DNA from: Oscillospiraceae bacterium
Lineage (GTDB): Bacteria > Bacillota > Clostridia > Oscillospirales > JAAYOS01
Reading direction: 5' to 3'
NCBI GenBank assembly: GCA_031264245.1
Contig: JAISEG010000001.1
Span: 1-64,000 of the forward strand
Length of the DNA: 64,000 nucleotides
Shown: one piece after another, positions 9,488 to 18,175 of the stretch
Layout: every line of letters begins with the position of its first letter
Position numbering within the stretch: the stretch's first letter is position 1
Notes under the pieces: generated by a model
What the model was told of the DNA's origin: nothing
The model's database searches: none
The model's input: the letters and a program-made list of their open reading frames with translations, nothing else
Program-made: the position numbers and the translations under genes

Positions 9488-10777
9488 ATGAAAAAATTTT
9501 GTTTTATAATGGCGATTATCCTTGCGCTCGGCGCTTTGACCGGATGCGGCGGGAACGAGAAAGCCTCGGACGGTAAAATCGAACTGACCGTTATCACCCC
9601 GTTCAGCGAAAGCGACGGGAACCGCAGAAATTTTACAACTGCCGTCAAAGCCTATGAGGAGGCTTCGGGCAACACGATAAACGACATCGAAACAGATGCC
9701 GTGGACGAAGCCTGGAAGTCAATGGTTTTAGAGACCTTTCGCAACGGCAATGAGCCGGATGTCATCAATTACTTTATCGGGGCGGACGCCGACGAGCTGA
9801 TAAAAAACAACAAGCTTGTTCCAATCAGCGAAATCCGCAAAGAGTTCCCCGATTATGCCTCAAACATGAAGGAATCCCTTATGCCTGTTTCCACCTACGA
9901 CGGGCGGCAATACGCCGTTGCGGTCTACGGTTATTGGGAAGGTCTGTATATGAACAAAAAGGTTCTGGAGGACTGCGGGATCGCGCTGCCCGGAGCGGAC
10001 TACACTTGGGATCAGTTCCTTTCCGACTGCCGGACAATCAGGGACAAGGGATACACGCCGATAGCCTGCTCGCTGATGCAAATTCCGCACTACTGGTTTG
10101 AATATTGCGTTTTTAACAACGGTACCGTAGCGAGCCATTCAAAGCTGCCCGCTGACGTCAATGATGAAATCGGGCGGAATTGGGTCGCCGGGTTAAATGA
10201 CATCAAGGCGCTTTACGATGAGGGCTTTTTCCCTGAAAACACAAATGAGGTCGGCGACGACACTACCTCTCTGATGATTTTAGAGGATAAAGCGGCATTT
10301 TTCCTGGAGGGCTCATGGAAGGTCGGTTGGTTTGAGGATCAAGCAAAGGAGAAAAATCTGGACGCAGACAATTTTGCGGTTACGTATTTCCCGTCAAAGG
10401 GCGCAAGAAAGCCTACGGACGCCATCGGAGGCTTTTCGATGGGCTATTGCATCACAAGAAAGGCTTGGGAGGATCCCGCCAAGCGCAAGACCTGCGTTGA
10501 GTTTATCACAGCCGTGACGACCGATGAGGTTACCTCCACATTCGGGGAACTGACGGTTACTGCCCTGAAAAACGGGGTTATACCGTCCGGGAAAGAGTTG
10601 GACGACTTGGCTGTATCAACGGTCGCGATGACAAAGGGCTGCACGGCTATGGTGCCGGCTACGCAGGATTCGATGATCCCTGCGGCACGGGAGGCTCTTT
10701 TCAAAAATATATCAAGCATCGTTAAGGGAGAGATCACTGTCGAAAAAGCTATTGAGGATTGCCTTGCGATAAAGTAA
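9488..10777 (+). CDS. Extracellular solute-binding lipoprotein (ABC sugar-binding type), orphan
   Basis: A 429-residue family 1 extracellular solute-binding protein. The signal peptide ends in the lipobox LTGC with lipidated Cys20, and the mature protein shows the usual two-lobe pattern with conserved blocks near PDVI and FFLEGSW. Such proteins capture oligosaccharides or similar solutes outside the membrane for an ABC importer. No permease or ATPase gene is nearby; the only partner is the hybrid kinase just upstream. Either it serves a distant transporter or it presents ligand to the kinase. The ligand cannot be read from sequence. AGGAGG precedes the ATG at good spacing. Confidence 0.88.
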   Translation: MKKFCFIMAIILALGALTGCGGNEKASDGKIELTVITPFSESDGNRRNFTTAVKAYEEASGNTINDIETDAVDEAWKSMVLETFRNGNEPDVINYFIGADADELIKNNKLVPISEIRKEFPDYASNMKESLMPVSTYDGRQYAVAVYGYWEGLYMNKKVLEDCGIALPGADYTWDQFLSDCRTIRDKGYTPIACSLMQIPHYWFEYCVFNNGTVASHSKLPADVNDEIGRNWVAGLNDIKALYDEGFFPENTNEVGDDTTSLMILEDKAAFFLEGSWKVGWFEDQAKEKNLDADNFAVTYFPSKGARKPTDAIGGFSMGYCITRKAWEDPAKRKTCVEFITAVTTDEVTSTFGELTVTALKNGVIPSGKELDDLAVSTVAMTKGCTAMVPATQDSMIPAAREALFKNISSIVKGEITVEKAIEDCLAIK

Positions 10778-10820
10778 GGACACATGCAGGGCTGTAAAAC
10801 CGGAAGCTGTGATTTAAAGC

Positions 10821-10893
10821 AGTCCCTGCAAGCGAACGCTTGCAGGGACTGTCGAAAAAGAACCGTTTTTCGCGGGCGGGTCAACCCGCCCGC
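10821..10893 (+). terminator. Two stacked perfect hairpins after the solute-binding protein
   Basis: A 14-bp perfect stem (10821-10834 with 10837-10850) is followed by a 10-bp GC-rich stem (10872-10881 with 10884-10893) and a T-rich stretch to 10916. This is the probable 3' end of the kinase/binding-protein transcript. Confidence 0.6.
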
Positions 10894-10918
10894 AATTTTC
10901 CGACTTTTTTGACACACT

Positions 10919-10954
10919 GCAAATCACGGTGTGCCTCGGCACACCGTGATTTGC
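10919..10954. repeat. Palindromic repeat, family 2, copy 1
   Basis: A perfect 17-bp inverted repeat (10919-10935 with 10938-10954) with the core ATCACGGTGTGCC. The same palindrome, differing only in the two central bases, recurs at 40603-40644. Both copies are followed by a related tail, here TTAATCAGTG at 10956-10965. Confidence 0.75.
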
Positions 10955-10972
10955 GTTAATCAGTGTTTAGTT

Positions 10973-11076
10973 ATACTAAATACTGTTAGAAAGCGTTAAA
11001 AATCGGGTGAAAAAACGTTGCGTATATGCGGTTTTGCGCCCGATTTTTATTGCGGTTTCTTATCAGTGTTTAGTAT
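10973..11076. repeat. Long-hairpin repeat, member B
   Basis: A 104-base imperfect hairpin with ends ATACTAAA/TTTAGTAT, a long paired TTAAAAATCGGG/CCCGATTTTTA block and a tip TGCGTATATGCGG near 11020-11032. The right end touches the trpB2 stop codon. A short direct repeat, ATCAGTGTTTAGT, occurs at 10959-10971 and again at 11062-11074. Confidence 0.65.
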
Positions 11077-12449
11077 TATTCCCCCGGCTGTACCGGAAGC
11101 CCGGCAAAGCCGACCTCAAGCTCTTCGTCAGTTGGTATATGGTCCTGCATACGCCCCTCCAGGAAGGAGGTGTACGCGCTCATATCGAAGTAGCCCGTAC
11201 CCGTAAGTCCAAAGAGTATTGTCTTTTTCTCCCCGGTTTCCTTGCAGCGAAGCGCCTCGTCTATCGCGCCGCGTATGGCGTGCGCGGATTCGGGCGCGGG
11301 AAGTATGGTTTCGTACTTGGCAAACATTGCCGCCGCCTCGAATACCTTTGTCTGCTCCACTGACCTTGCCTCCATGTAACCGTCGTGGTAGAGCTTGGAG
11401 AGTATCGGCGACATGCCGTGATAACGCAAGCCGCCCGCGTGGTTTGCCGCCGGCATAAAGCCGCTGCCCAGGGTGTACATCTTGGCGAGAGGCGTGACCT
11501 TGCCCGTGTCGCAGAAGTCGTATGCGTAGCGCCCGCGGGTAAAGGAAGGGCAGGAGGACGGCTCGATAGCGACAATGCGGGGGTCGGCTTTGCCGGTCAG
11601 CTTATCCTGCATGAACGGGGCGATAAGCCCGCCGAGGTTTGAGCCGCCGCCCGCGCAGCCGATGATAACGTCCGGATACTCGTCGAACAGCTCAAGCGCG
11701 ATTTTCGACTCCAGTCCGATTATGGACTGGTGGAGCAGCACTTGGTTCAGCACCGACCCCAGTACATAGCGGCAGCCTTCGGTGGTCACCGCCTTTTCGA
11801 TAGCCTCGCTTATGGCACAGCCGAGGCTTCCGCCCGTGTTCGGGTCGCTTTCCAGGATGGCGCGTCCCGCCGCGGTGGTATTGCTTGGACTTGGGATAAG
11901 GTCGGCGCCGAAGGTCTCAATTATCGCTTTGCGGTACGGCTTCTGTTCGCTCGATACCTTTACCATAAAGACGGTAAGCGGGATTCCAAAGTAGGAGCAC
12001 GCCTCCGCAAGCGCCGTGCCCCACTGCCCCGCGCCGGTCTCGGTGGTCAGCGAGGTAAGCCCCTGCTCCTTTGCGTAGTACGCCTGGGCGATCGCGGAGT
12101 TCAGCTTGTGACTGCCGGAGGTGTTGTTGCCTTCGTACTTAAAGTAGATTTTCGCCGGGGTATCCAGAACCTTTTCAAGGTTGTAGGCGCGAATCAGCGG
12201 GGAGGGGCGGTAAATCCGGTACATCTCCATAACAGGCTCCGGAATGTCAAAGTAACGGGTCGTGTCGTCCAGCTCCTGCTGCGCCAGCTTTTCGCAGAAC
12301 ACGGGGTACAGGTCCCCGGCGCTCACCGGCTGCATAGTTGCCGGGCTTAAAAGCGGAGGGGGAAGCTCCCTCATGTCCGCGCGCAGATTGTACCACTGTT
12401 TCGGGATCTGATCCTCGGTAAGATAGAAGCGATGTGGGATTCTTGACAT
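11076..12449 (-). CDS. trpB: TrpB2-type tryptophan synthase beta chain
   Basis: A 457-residue PLP enzyme of the TrpB2 (TIGR01415-like) branch, longer than the usual ~400-residue TrpB1. The PLP lysine is K115 in GSHKLNSA and the phosphate-binding loop is GCAGGGSNLGG. It condenses indole with serine (or phosphoserine, as proposed for some TrpB2 enzymes) to give tryptophan. There is no trpA or other trp gene nearby, which fits indole salvage. The ATG at 12449 is preceded by AGGATGG. An upstream T-box with a UGG specifier means it is expressed when tryptophanyl-tRNA is uncharged. Confidence 0.92.
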   Translation of the reverse strand: MSRIPHRFYLTEDQIPKQWYNLRADMRELPPPLLSPATMQPVSAGDLYPVFCEKLAQQELDDTTRYFDIPEPVMEMYRIYRPSPLIRAYNLEKVLDTPAKIYFKYEGNNTSGSHKLNSAIAQAYYAKEQGLTSLTTETGAGQWGTALAEACSYFGIPLTVFMVKVSSEQKPYRKAIIETFGADLIPSPSNTTAAGRAILESDPNTGGSLGCAISEAIEKAVTTEGCRYVLGSVLNQVLLHQSIIGLESKIALELFDEYPDVIIGCAGGGSNLGGLIAPFMQDKLTGKADPRIVAIEPSSCPSFTRGRYAYDFCDTGKVTPLAKMYTLGSGFMPAANHAGGLRYHGMSPILSKLYHDGYMEARSVEQTKVFEAAAMFAKYETILPAPESAHAIRGAIDEALRCKETGEKKTILFGLTGTGYFDMSAYTSFLEGRMQDHIPTDEELEVGFAGLPVQPGE

Positions 12450-12517
12450 AATTTCATACCATCCTTTTAAAATCATATAGCTTAATAAATAACTTGATAC
12501 TATTCCCCAATGGGAAA

Positions 12518-12800
12518 CAAAAAAAGCCCTGTCCCCATCGGGACAGAACCCTCACAGTCCTGCAACGCCACCCAAATCAAAGAAATAATCTTCCTTGCTC
12601 GTATCAACATGCGTGTGTGCCGCAACACCCTTTACATGCGCTCCCTTGATAACGGGTGGAGTTCCCGTCGGGTACTACTAAGAGAGAATCTTTTCGTCCC
12701 GCCCTCATAAGTCCATTCAGCGAAGCGTCCGCTGCCGTCATTCCACCACAGACGGCTCTCTGTAAGCTTAAAATCTTCGCCTACTCTTCTTAATCACAAG
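12518..12800 (-). ncRNA. T-box leader (tryptophan specifier) of trpB2
   Basis: On the minus strand this 5' leader shows the T-box parts in order: an AGAGAGC-type stem I, a specifier loop GAATGGAC with UGG (Trp) at 12713-12715, the antiterminator core TTGGGTGGCGTTGCA at 12561-12575, and an intrinsic terminator with stem 12529-12546 followed by seven T (minus strand) near 12519-12525. The specifier matches the function of trpB2 downstream, which supports the call. Uncharged tRNA-Trp would stabilise the antiterminator. The bases 12801-12884 show nothing else. Confidence 0.85.
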
Positions 12801-12884
12801 TTTGGCTCACTGTCATTATAATTCTAAAACCCGGCTTTGTCAACTGATATCTTTCATTTTGGCAATTTTGGGACAAACCCGTCC

Positions 12885-13808
12885 TTATTTCAAAAAGCCC
12901 TTGACGATCTGCCGCTCCGCCTCTTCCCTGTCCAGCCCCAGCGTCATAAGCTTTGTGATCTGCTCCCCCGCTATCTTTCCTATCGCGGCTTCGTGTATCA
13001 GCATCGCCTCCACATGGTTCGCGGTCACCTCCGGGATCGCCTGCACACAGGCGGCGTCCATGATTATGGCGTCACATTCCGAGTGCCCGGCACACTCCTC
13101 GTTCCCGCTCATCTTTGACAGAAAAACCTGACGCGAGCTGCCTGACGCGACCGACCTCGACGCCACGTCGGCGCTGGAGCCTTTGCCGTTCAAATTGACC
13201 TCGAACTCCGTGACGGCCTGCTGCCTGTCATGGGTCATCAGCTTTTCTTTTATAACAAGAGAGGCCCCAGCGCCGATATCCGCCCTGGTGACCCGCCGTG
13301 TGGAGTTTACCCCCCTTATCTGTATGGTGTTCATCTCCATGAAGCTTCCCTCGCCCAGATATGCCTCGGTCACCGGATTCAGCACAATCTCCCCGGTGCT
13401 CTCCTCGCTTCCGTAATGCTTTTCCACATATTTGACCCTGGCGTTTTTCCCCAGGTGAAACGTGTGAACCCCGTCGTGCTGGGACAGCCCGCTGCCGCAG
13501 TTATGTACGCCGCAGCCGGCGACTATGGTGATATCCGCGTTTTCCCCGATGAAAAAATTGTTATACACCGTTTCAACATGACCGCTCGCGCTCAGTATCA
13601 CGGGTATGTGTACGTTTTGCCTGACGGTTCCGGGTGCCACGGTTATGTCCATGCCGTTGCCCGTCCCATGAAACTTTATATCTATTTCCTTCGTGCTTGA
13701 CGAGCCCACGCTCTTTCCGTCAACACGTATATTATACGCGCCCTCGGGAGCGCCGTCTATCCCGGCGATCTCCTTTAGCACATTCAACTGCTCCCTGTCC
13801 AGCTCCAT
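12885..13808 (-). CDS. SufB/SufD-like Fe-S scaffold protein (minimal SUF, SmsB-like)
   Basis: A 307-residue SufBD-family protein with the right-handed beta-helix repeat pattern and the conserved block near SGNEECAGHSECD, then HEAAIGKI, typical of SufB/SufD C-termini. It is shorter than SufB (about 470) or SufD (about 420). With the SufC-like ATPase just upstream it forms a two-gene set like the minimal SMS/SufBC systems of anaerobes, which assemble Fe-S clusters. C in ECAGHSECD and a downstream E/H pair are plausible ligand residues. GGGAGG precedes the ATG. No sufS, sufU or sufD is nearby. Confidence 0.85.
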   Translation of the reverse strand: MELDREQLNVLKEIAGIDGAPEGAYNIRVDGKSVGSSSTKEIDIKFHGTGNGMDITVAPGTVRQNVHIPVILSASGHVETVYNNFFIGENADITIVAGCGVHNCGSGLSQHDGVHTFHLGKNARVKYVEKHYGSEESTGEIVLNPVTEAYLGEGSFMEMNTIQIRGVNSTRRVTRADIGAGASLVIKEKLMTHDRQQAVTEFEVNLNGKGSSADVASRSVASGSSRQVFLSKMSGNEECAGHSECDAIIMDAACVQAIPEVTANHVEAMLIHEAAIGKIAGEQITKLMTLGLDREEAERQIVKGFLK

Positions 13809-13868
13809 AAAAATTATTGCCTCCCTATCACGGTTTTCATATAATTAATTGCTAACCGCGCTTCGCGG

Positions 13869-14615
13869 TCAACAGTTGACGGCGGCAAAGCGGTTTTCGG
13901 CGGATTTGTATTCGCACTCCGCAGAACCGGCAAGCAGTCCGGGCATGATTTCCTCCCTTGACCCGGTTTTTACCGCTCTTCCCTCCGCCATAACAATTAT
14001 TTGGTTTGCTATGGACAGTATACGCTCCTGATGCGAAATTATTATTATCGAACCCGAGGTGGACGCGCGCATACCTTCAAACACCCGGATCAGGTTTTGG
14101 AAGCTCCACAGGTCTATCCCCGCCTCCGGCTCGTCAAAGACGGAAAGCTTTGTGCCTCTTGCGATGACCATGGCGATTTCTATCCTTTTCAGCTCCCCTC
14201 CCGACAGGCTGGAGTCCAGCTCGCGGCCCAGATAGTCCACAGCGCACAGACCAACCTCCGAGAGGTACCTGCACGCCTCCTCCGTACCGAGCGGCTTCCC
14301 CGCGGCAAGCTCTATCATATCCTTGACCGTAAGCCCCTTAAACCGCACCGGCTGCTGAAAAGCGAAGCCTATGCCAAGCTTTGCCCTCTCGCTTATGGAC
14401 ATACCCGTTATGTCGTCTCCGTTATACAAAATCTGTCCCGACGTCGGGACCTCGATTCCGACGATGAGCTTTGCGAGGGTCGATTTTCCGCTTCCGTTGG
14501 GACCGGTTATGACTGTAAAGCTGTTATCCTTTATAGTTAAGCTTATATCGTTCACTATTTCCTTCTGCGACGATTCCGTATCCACCGCAAAGGAAAGATT
14601 TTTAAGTTCCAGCAT
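13869..14615 (-). CDS. sufC: SufC-like ABC ATPase (minimal SUF, SmsC-like)
   Basis: A 248-residue ABC ATPase: Walker A GPNGSGKST at residues 38-46, Q-loop AFQQPVR, signature LSGGELKR, Walker B LSVFDEPEAGID and H-loop IIISHQE. This is the SufC layout. It drives conformational change of the SufB-like partner encoded 60 bases downstream. AGGAGG lies 8 bases before the ATG. A short hairpin ACCGCG/CGCGGT sits between the two genes. No Suf regulator is visible. Confidence 0.9.
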   Translation of the reverse strand: MLELKNLSFAVDTESSQKEIVNDISLTIKDNSFTVITGPNGSGKSTLAKLIVGIEVPTSGQILYNGDDITGMSISERAKLGIGFAFQQPVRFKGLTVKDMIELAAGKPLGTEEACRYLSEVGLCAVDYLGRELDSSLSGGELKRIEIAMVIARGTKLSVFDEPEAGIDLWSFQNLIRVFEGMRASTSGSIIIISHQERILSIANQIIVMAEGRAVKTGSREEIMPGLLAGSAECEYKSAENRFAAVNC

Positions 14616-14712
14616 CCTTAAAGCCTCCTAAAGTATTCCGCGCCATATAACAATAGAAATGTACCACAGCAAGTGAAAAAAGTCAATATAACCCTAATTC
14701 CCCCGCCGAAAG

Positions 14713-14811
14713 CTCTAAGCAAGCGCTGATTAATGTGCTTCTAGCACGCCTGAGTTAAGGTTATCAGTCGCGTGAGAAGCACACGTAGGAATTAATCAGC
14801 GCATACTTAAG
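14713..14811. repeat. Imperfect long inverted repeat with TTAATCAGCG ends
   Basis: A roughly 98-base hairpin whose outer arms carry CGCTGATTAA (14724-14733) and TTAATCAGCG (14792-14801), with inner GTGCTTCT/AGAAGCAC arms. It is similar in size to members A-D but lacks their GTATATGG tip, so I keep it apart. Confidence 0.5.
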
Positions 14812-14860
14812 CAAAATAGGGTGTACCATCCGCAAAGCGGACGGTACACCCTATTTTGCT
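14810..14860 (-). terminator. 24-bp inverted repeat after the sensor kinase
   Basis: Arms 14810-14833 and 14837-14860 pair with a single A-C mismatch around a 3-base loop. It lies 16 bases past the stop of the minus-strand kinase and probably ends that operon. Confidence 0.6.
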
Positions 14861-14875
14861 CGGAACTTGTCATTG

Positions 14876-17269
14876 TTATGCCGAAAGCTTGAAGGTTATC
14901 ACCGCCTTGAAGAGATCGCCGTCGGTTACTATTTTGAACCTGCCCCCCTGCAATTCGGTGAAGCTCTTTACGATAGCCAGCCCCAGCCCGCTGCCCTCGG
15001 TGTTCCGCGAGCGGTCGCCCCGCACAAATCTCTCGGTCAGGTATCCCTCCTCGTAGTCCAGCACGTCCTTGGACACGTTTTTGACCTCCACCGAAACAGA
15101 GTCCGCGTCCTTCATTATATCTATATACGCCCTTGTCCCCCTGAGCCCGTACTTCGTCACGTTTAAAATAAGGTTCTCAAATATCCGCGAGGTTTTCTCC
15201 CCGTCCAGGCTTAAAATTATCTTTTCATCCGACTGGCGGATGAGAAAGCTTATTCCCGAGCCTTCTATCTCGTCCTTCACCTCAAGCCGCACCTGCCGTA
15301 TAAGCGACACGATGTCCACAGGCTGGGTGTTTATCACTATATTCCCGCTTGTCGCCTTGCTCACCTCAAACAGGTCGTCGATCAAGGTTTTCAGCCGCTG
15401 CGCCTTGCTGTCCAGCGTGTTTACATACGACGTCCTTGTAGCGCCGTCCAGCGTACCGTCCTTGAGCAGATCGACGTAGGTTATTATCGCCGTAAGCGGA
15501 GTTTTAAGGTCGTGCGACACGTTTGTCACCAGCTCTGTTTTCATGCTCCGGCTTCTCACCTCCGCCTCCACCGCCTGCCTAAAGCCGGTTTGCACCGCCT
15601 TCAGCTGCCCTCCTATCGGATCGAAAACCCCAAACCCGTCGTCAATGCTTACATTCAGCTTCCCGTTCGCGAGCTCCTCCGCGGCGGAGAGAAGCCTCGA
15701 GTAATCCCCGGTCAGCTTATCCGTATACCTGCGAATCAGAATAAACAGCGCGGCGGAGTATATGATAAGCCCGATTATTCCAAAAAACCAGAACAGGCAA
15801 ATGACACAGAGCGCCGCAAAGTTCAGCGCCACAAGCTTAAGTATCGCCTTATTCATCGGCTTTGTCAGATCGAAGGCGGACACATTGGCGTAAATTTTGC
15901 CGCATATCCTTTTCAGCAGCCGCCAGACGCCTCTTATCACCCTTCCGATCCATCTTAAAAATATAAAGGTCAGCGTCCCTTTGAGGATATACTCCTTAAT
16001 CCCTACCCTTTTTATCCTGCACACCGAGATCACTCCCAGTGACATAAGCCACATCGAAAGCAGCGATATTGCCGCCGAAACCGTGTAGCCAAATACCTTC
16101 GCCTCACTTAAAACGAACGTCCATCTTTCGGTGAAGAATATCCGCCCGTCGCACGCGTAGAACAGCAGGTAGAACCACGGCGCCCCGAGCAGACAGGCGC
16201 ACGCCGCAAACGCCGCGGCAAGCTCCAGCGGTATTCTGTCCGCAAGCCTTATACTCACCTTGCCCGCAAGCGACAATATCAGCGAAAGAATGGCAACGGC
16301 CAGCAGACCCGCCGCGTAGACGACTATCACGCCTTCATCTATAAACGCGGACATTTTAGAGCGGTTGTACAGATTTGTGATATAGCTGTAGCCCGCGGCT
16401 TCCTTTTGCACCGCGTACACCGCCGTCATGTCCCTGGGACGGTTAAAGCCCGTGTCGGCGCTGTCTATTCCCATTTCCTTCGCGCGCGCCTGCCAATCCG
16501 TAAGCTTTTCAATGTAGTAGCCGCCGCCGTCCAGGCGATATGCGTAATAGCCGTAATGCCCGCCCGAATATCCTCCCGCGGTCCCGTTCCCGAGTACGGG
16601 CCGCGAGGCTCCGTATATGCTGCTTTCGCTTATGTTCCCGTCCCTGTCGTACTCTATTGCGTCATAGAACAGATAATTGCTTTGCAGGTAGCTTTCCCAC
16701 TCGCCGTTAAGCCCGCGCAAAAGCTCATAGACCGCCTGTGTCCCGCTTGTATATACCGCTTCGCCGCCGCGCGCCACCAGATACTCATGCTGAGACCAGT
16801 TGTTTGTGAAATTTGCGCCGTACGAGTAAAAGCACTCGTCGAACATAGCGCAAAACTCCAGGTAAACCTCTTTTTTCGTATGTGTTATATCCGTTTCGTC
16901 CGTTTCCATGGCGGCCGGTTTGTCCGCCGCAGTCAGCTCCGCCTGACTGACGCCGGCTCCGTCAGCGCCGTCCGCCGGTTCCCCCGGCTCCGCGAGGTTC
17001 TTACCTGCGCCGTAAGCATATTTCGCGATATCCGGGAAGAACACCTCCGACGGCGTTATGTCCGGATTTTCGCTTCTGTACAGGGTAAAGTAGCCCCAGT
17101 ACCCGCCCGCCTCAACCGTGTCCGCGACGAAGCCCTGCTCGAATATATTGCTCCGGTATTTTTCGGAGCTGCGGTACATCCCGGGTACCAGCATAAGCAT
17201 AACGGCTGTGAGCAGCAGAAATATTACCGCTAAAAGGAAAACTCTTTTTCTCCTCTGACCTTTTTCCAT
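14876..17269 (-). CDS. Sensor histidine kinase with large extracellular domain
   Basis: A 797-residue kinase. A first helix (about 10-30) is followed by a ~280-residue extracellular region rich in Tyr and Gly, about five membrane helices (roughly 325-520), a HAMP-like stretch, HisKA with NVSHDLKTPLTA (His near 582) and HATPase ending in GSGLGLAIV. The C-terminal half resembles VanS/PhoR-type envelope sensors; the ectodomain is not one I recognise. The ATG at 17269 has AGAGGAG 8 bases upstream and is preferred over the GTG at 17278. The OmpR-type regulator gene lies 75 bases upstream in the same direction, so they form a pair. Confidence 0.88.
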   Translation of the reverse strand: MEKGQRRKRVFLLAVIFLLLTAVMLMLVPGMYRSSEKYRSNIFEQGFVADTVEAGGYWGYFTLYRSENPDITPSEVFFPDIAKYAYGAGKNLAEPGEPADGADGAGVSQAELTAADKPAAMETDETDITHTKKEVYLEFCAMFDECFYSYGANFTNNWSQHEYLVARGGEAVYTSGTQAVYELLRGLNGEWESYLQSNYLFYDAIEYDRDGNISESSIYGASRPVLGNGTAGGYSGGHYGYYAYRLDGGGYYIEKLTDWQARAKEMGIDSADTGFNRPRDMTAVYAVQKEAAGYSYITNLYNRSKMSAFIDEGVIVVYAAGLLAVAILSLILSLAGKVSIRLADRIPLELAAAFAACACLLGAPWFYLLFYACDGRIFFTERWTFVLSEAKVFGYTVSAAISLLSMWLMSLGVISVCRIKRVGIKEYILKGTLTFIFLRWIGRVIRGVWRLLKRICGKIYANVSAFDLTKPMNKAILKLVALNFAALCVICLFWFFGIIGLIIYSAALFILIRRYTDKLTGDYSRLLSAAEELANGKLNVSIDDGFGVFDPIGGQLKAVQTGFRQAVEAEVRSRSMKTELVTNVSHDLKTPLTAIITYVDLLKDGTLDGATRTSYVNTLDSKAQRLKTLIDDLFEVSKATSGNIVINTQPVDIVSLIRQVRLEVKDEIEGSGISFLIRQSDEKIILSLDGEKTSRIFENLILNVTKYGLRGTRAYIDIMKDADSVSVEVKNVSKDVLDYEEGYLTERFVRGDRSRNTEGSGLGLAIVKSFTELQGGRFKIVTDGDLFKAVITFKLSA

Positions 17270-17344
17270 ATGTTTCACTCCTCTTAAAGCCCCGGCAAAC
17301 GCCGGTTTTCACTCAAAATTACCTAAAAAACTGATACTGTGCTC

Positions 17345-18049
17345 CTATTGCTTTTCGATTTTATAGCCGATTCCCCATACCACCTTTAAATATTTCGGCT
17401 TCTTGGGGTTTATCTCTATCTTTTCCCTTATGTTTCTGATGTGAACCATGATTGTGTCTGTCGTTATCGCCTTTTCATTCCAGACCCTCTCATATATTTC
17501 CTCCGCCGAGAACACCCTTCCCGCGTTTCTCATAAGCAGGGTTATTATTTTCAGCTCGAGCGGCGTGAGCTTTACCGCCTCGCCCTCAAGCGTCAGGCTT
17601 TTCTCGTCCTCGTTTAACTCAAGCCCTCCGACCCTCACCGTGTTTGCCGCCCCGTCCCCAGCTCCCGTCGCCTTCAAATACTTCGAGTACCTTCTGAGCT
17701 GGGAATTTATTCGCGCCAGCAGCTCAAGCGGAGCAAACGGCTTTGTAACATAGTCGTCCGCGCCTATGTTCAGCCCCGTTATCTTGTCGAGCTCCTCCGA
17801 CTTCGCGGTGAGCAGTATCACGGGAAACTCATATCTTTCCCGAAGCTTCATCACCATCTCTATCCCGTCCATGCCCGGCATCATTATATCCACCACCGCC
17901 AGATGTACCCTGCTCTGTTCGATGATCTCCAGCCCCTCGATACCGTCGGACGCCTTCAAAACATTGTAGTTCTGATTTTTCAGGTATATCGCCAGCCCCT
18001 CCCTTATATCCTCATCGTCCTCCACAATGAGTATCGTGTACGTCTCCAT
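17345..18049 (-). CDS. OmpR/PhoB-family response regulator
   Basis: A 234-residue two-component regulator: receiver with the acidic pocket EDDED and phospho-accepting D54 in VVDIMMPGMDG, K in TKPF, then a winged-helix DNA-binding domain (TPLELKIITLLMRNAGRVFS) and the C-terminal IRNIREKIE hairpin. It pairs with the kinase encoded 75 bases downstream. The ATG at 18049 is chosen because GGGGG lies 9 bases upstream; an ATG at 18058 abuts that sequence. Targets are unknown, but the neighbouring lipid and glycan genes are candidates. Confidence 0.92.
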   Translation of the reverse strand: METYTILIVEDDEDIREGLAIYLKNQNYNVLKASDGIEGLEIIEQSRVHLAVVDIMMPGMDGIEMVMKLRERYEFPVILLTAKSEELDKITGLNIGADDYVTKPFAPLELLARINSQLRRYSKYLKATGAGDGAANTVRVGGLELNEDEKSLTLEGEAVKLTPLELKIITLLMRNAGRVFSAEEIYERVWNEKAITTDTIMVHIRNIREKIEINPKKPKYLKVVWGIGYKIEKQ

Positions 18050-18175
18050 TCCCCGCATCCCCCTTACGTTTCAAATGAGCCTGCCCCCGGCGCTTGGTTT
18101 AAAATAACAAATCTTATGTAAACATGCGCGTCACAGCGCCCCCTTCAAATCCTTCCCCCCGCGTCGGACCAGCCG

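Noticed and set aside
12510-12710. 66-residue plus-strand frame
   Set aside because: Lies antisense to the T-box leader and has no ribosome site.
16406-17233. 275-residue plus-strand frame inside the sensor kinase
   Set aside because: Antisense shadow of the kinase ectodomain; low-complexity translation and no ribosome site.
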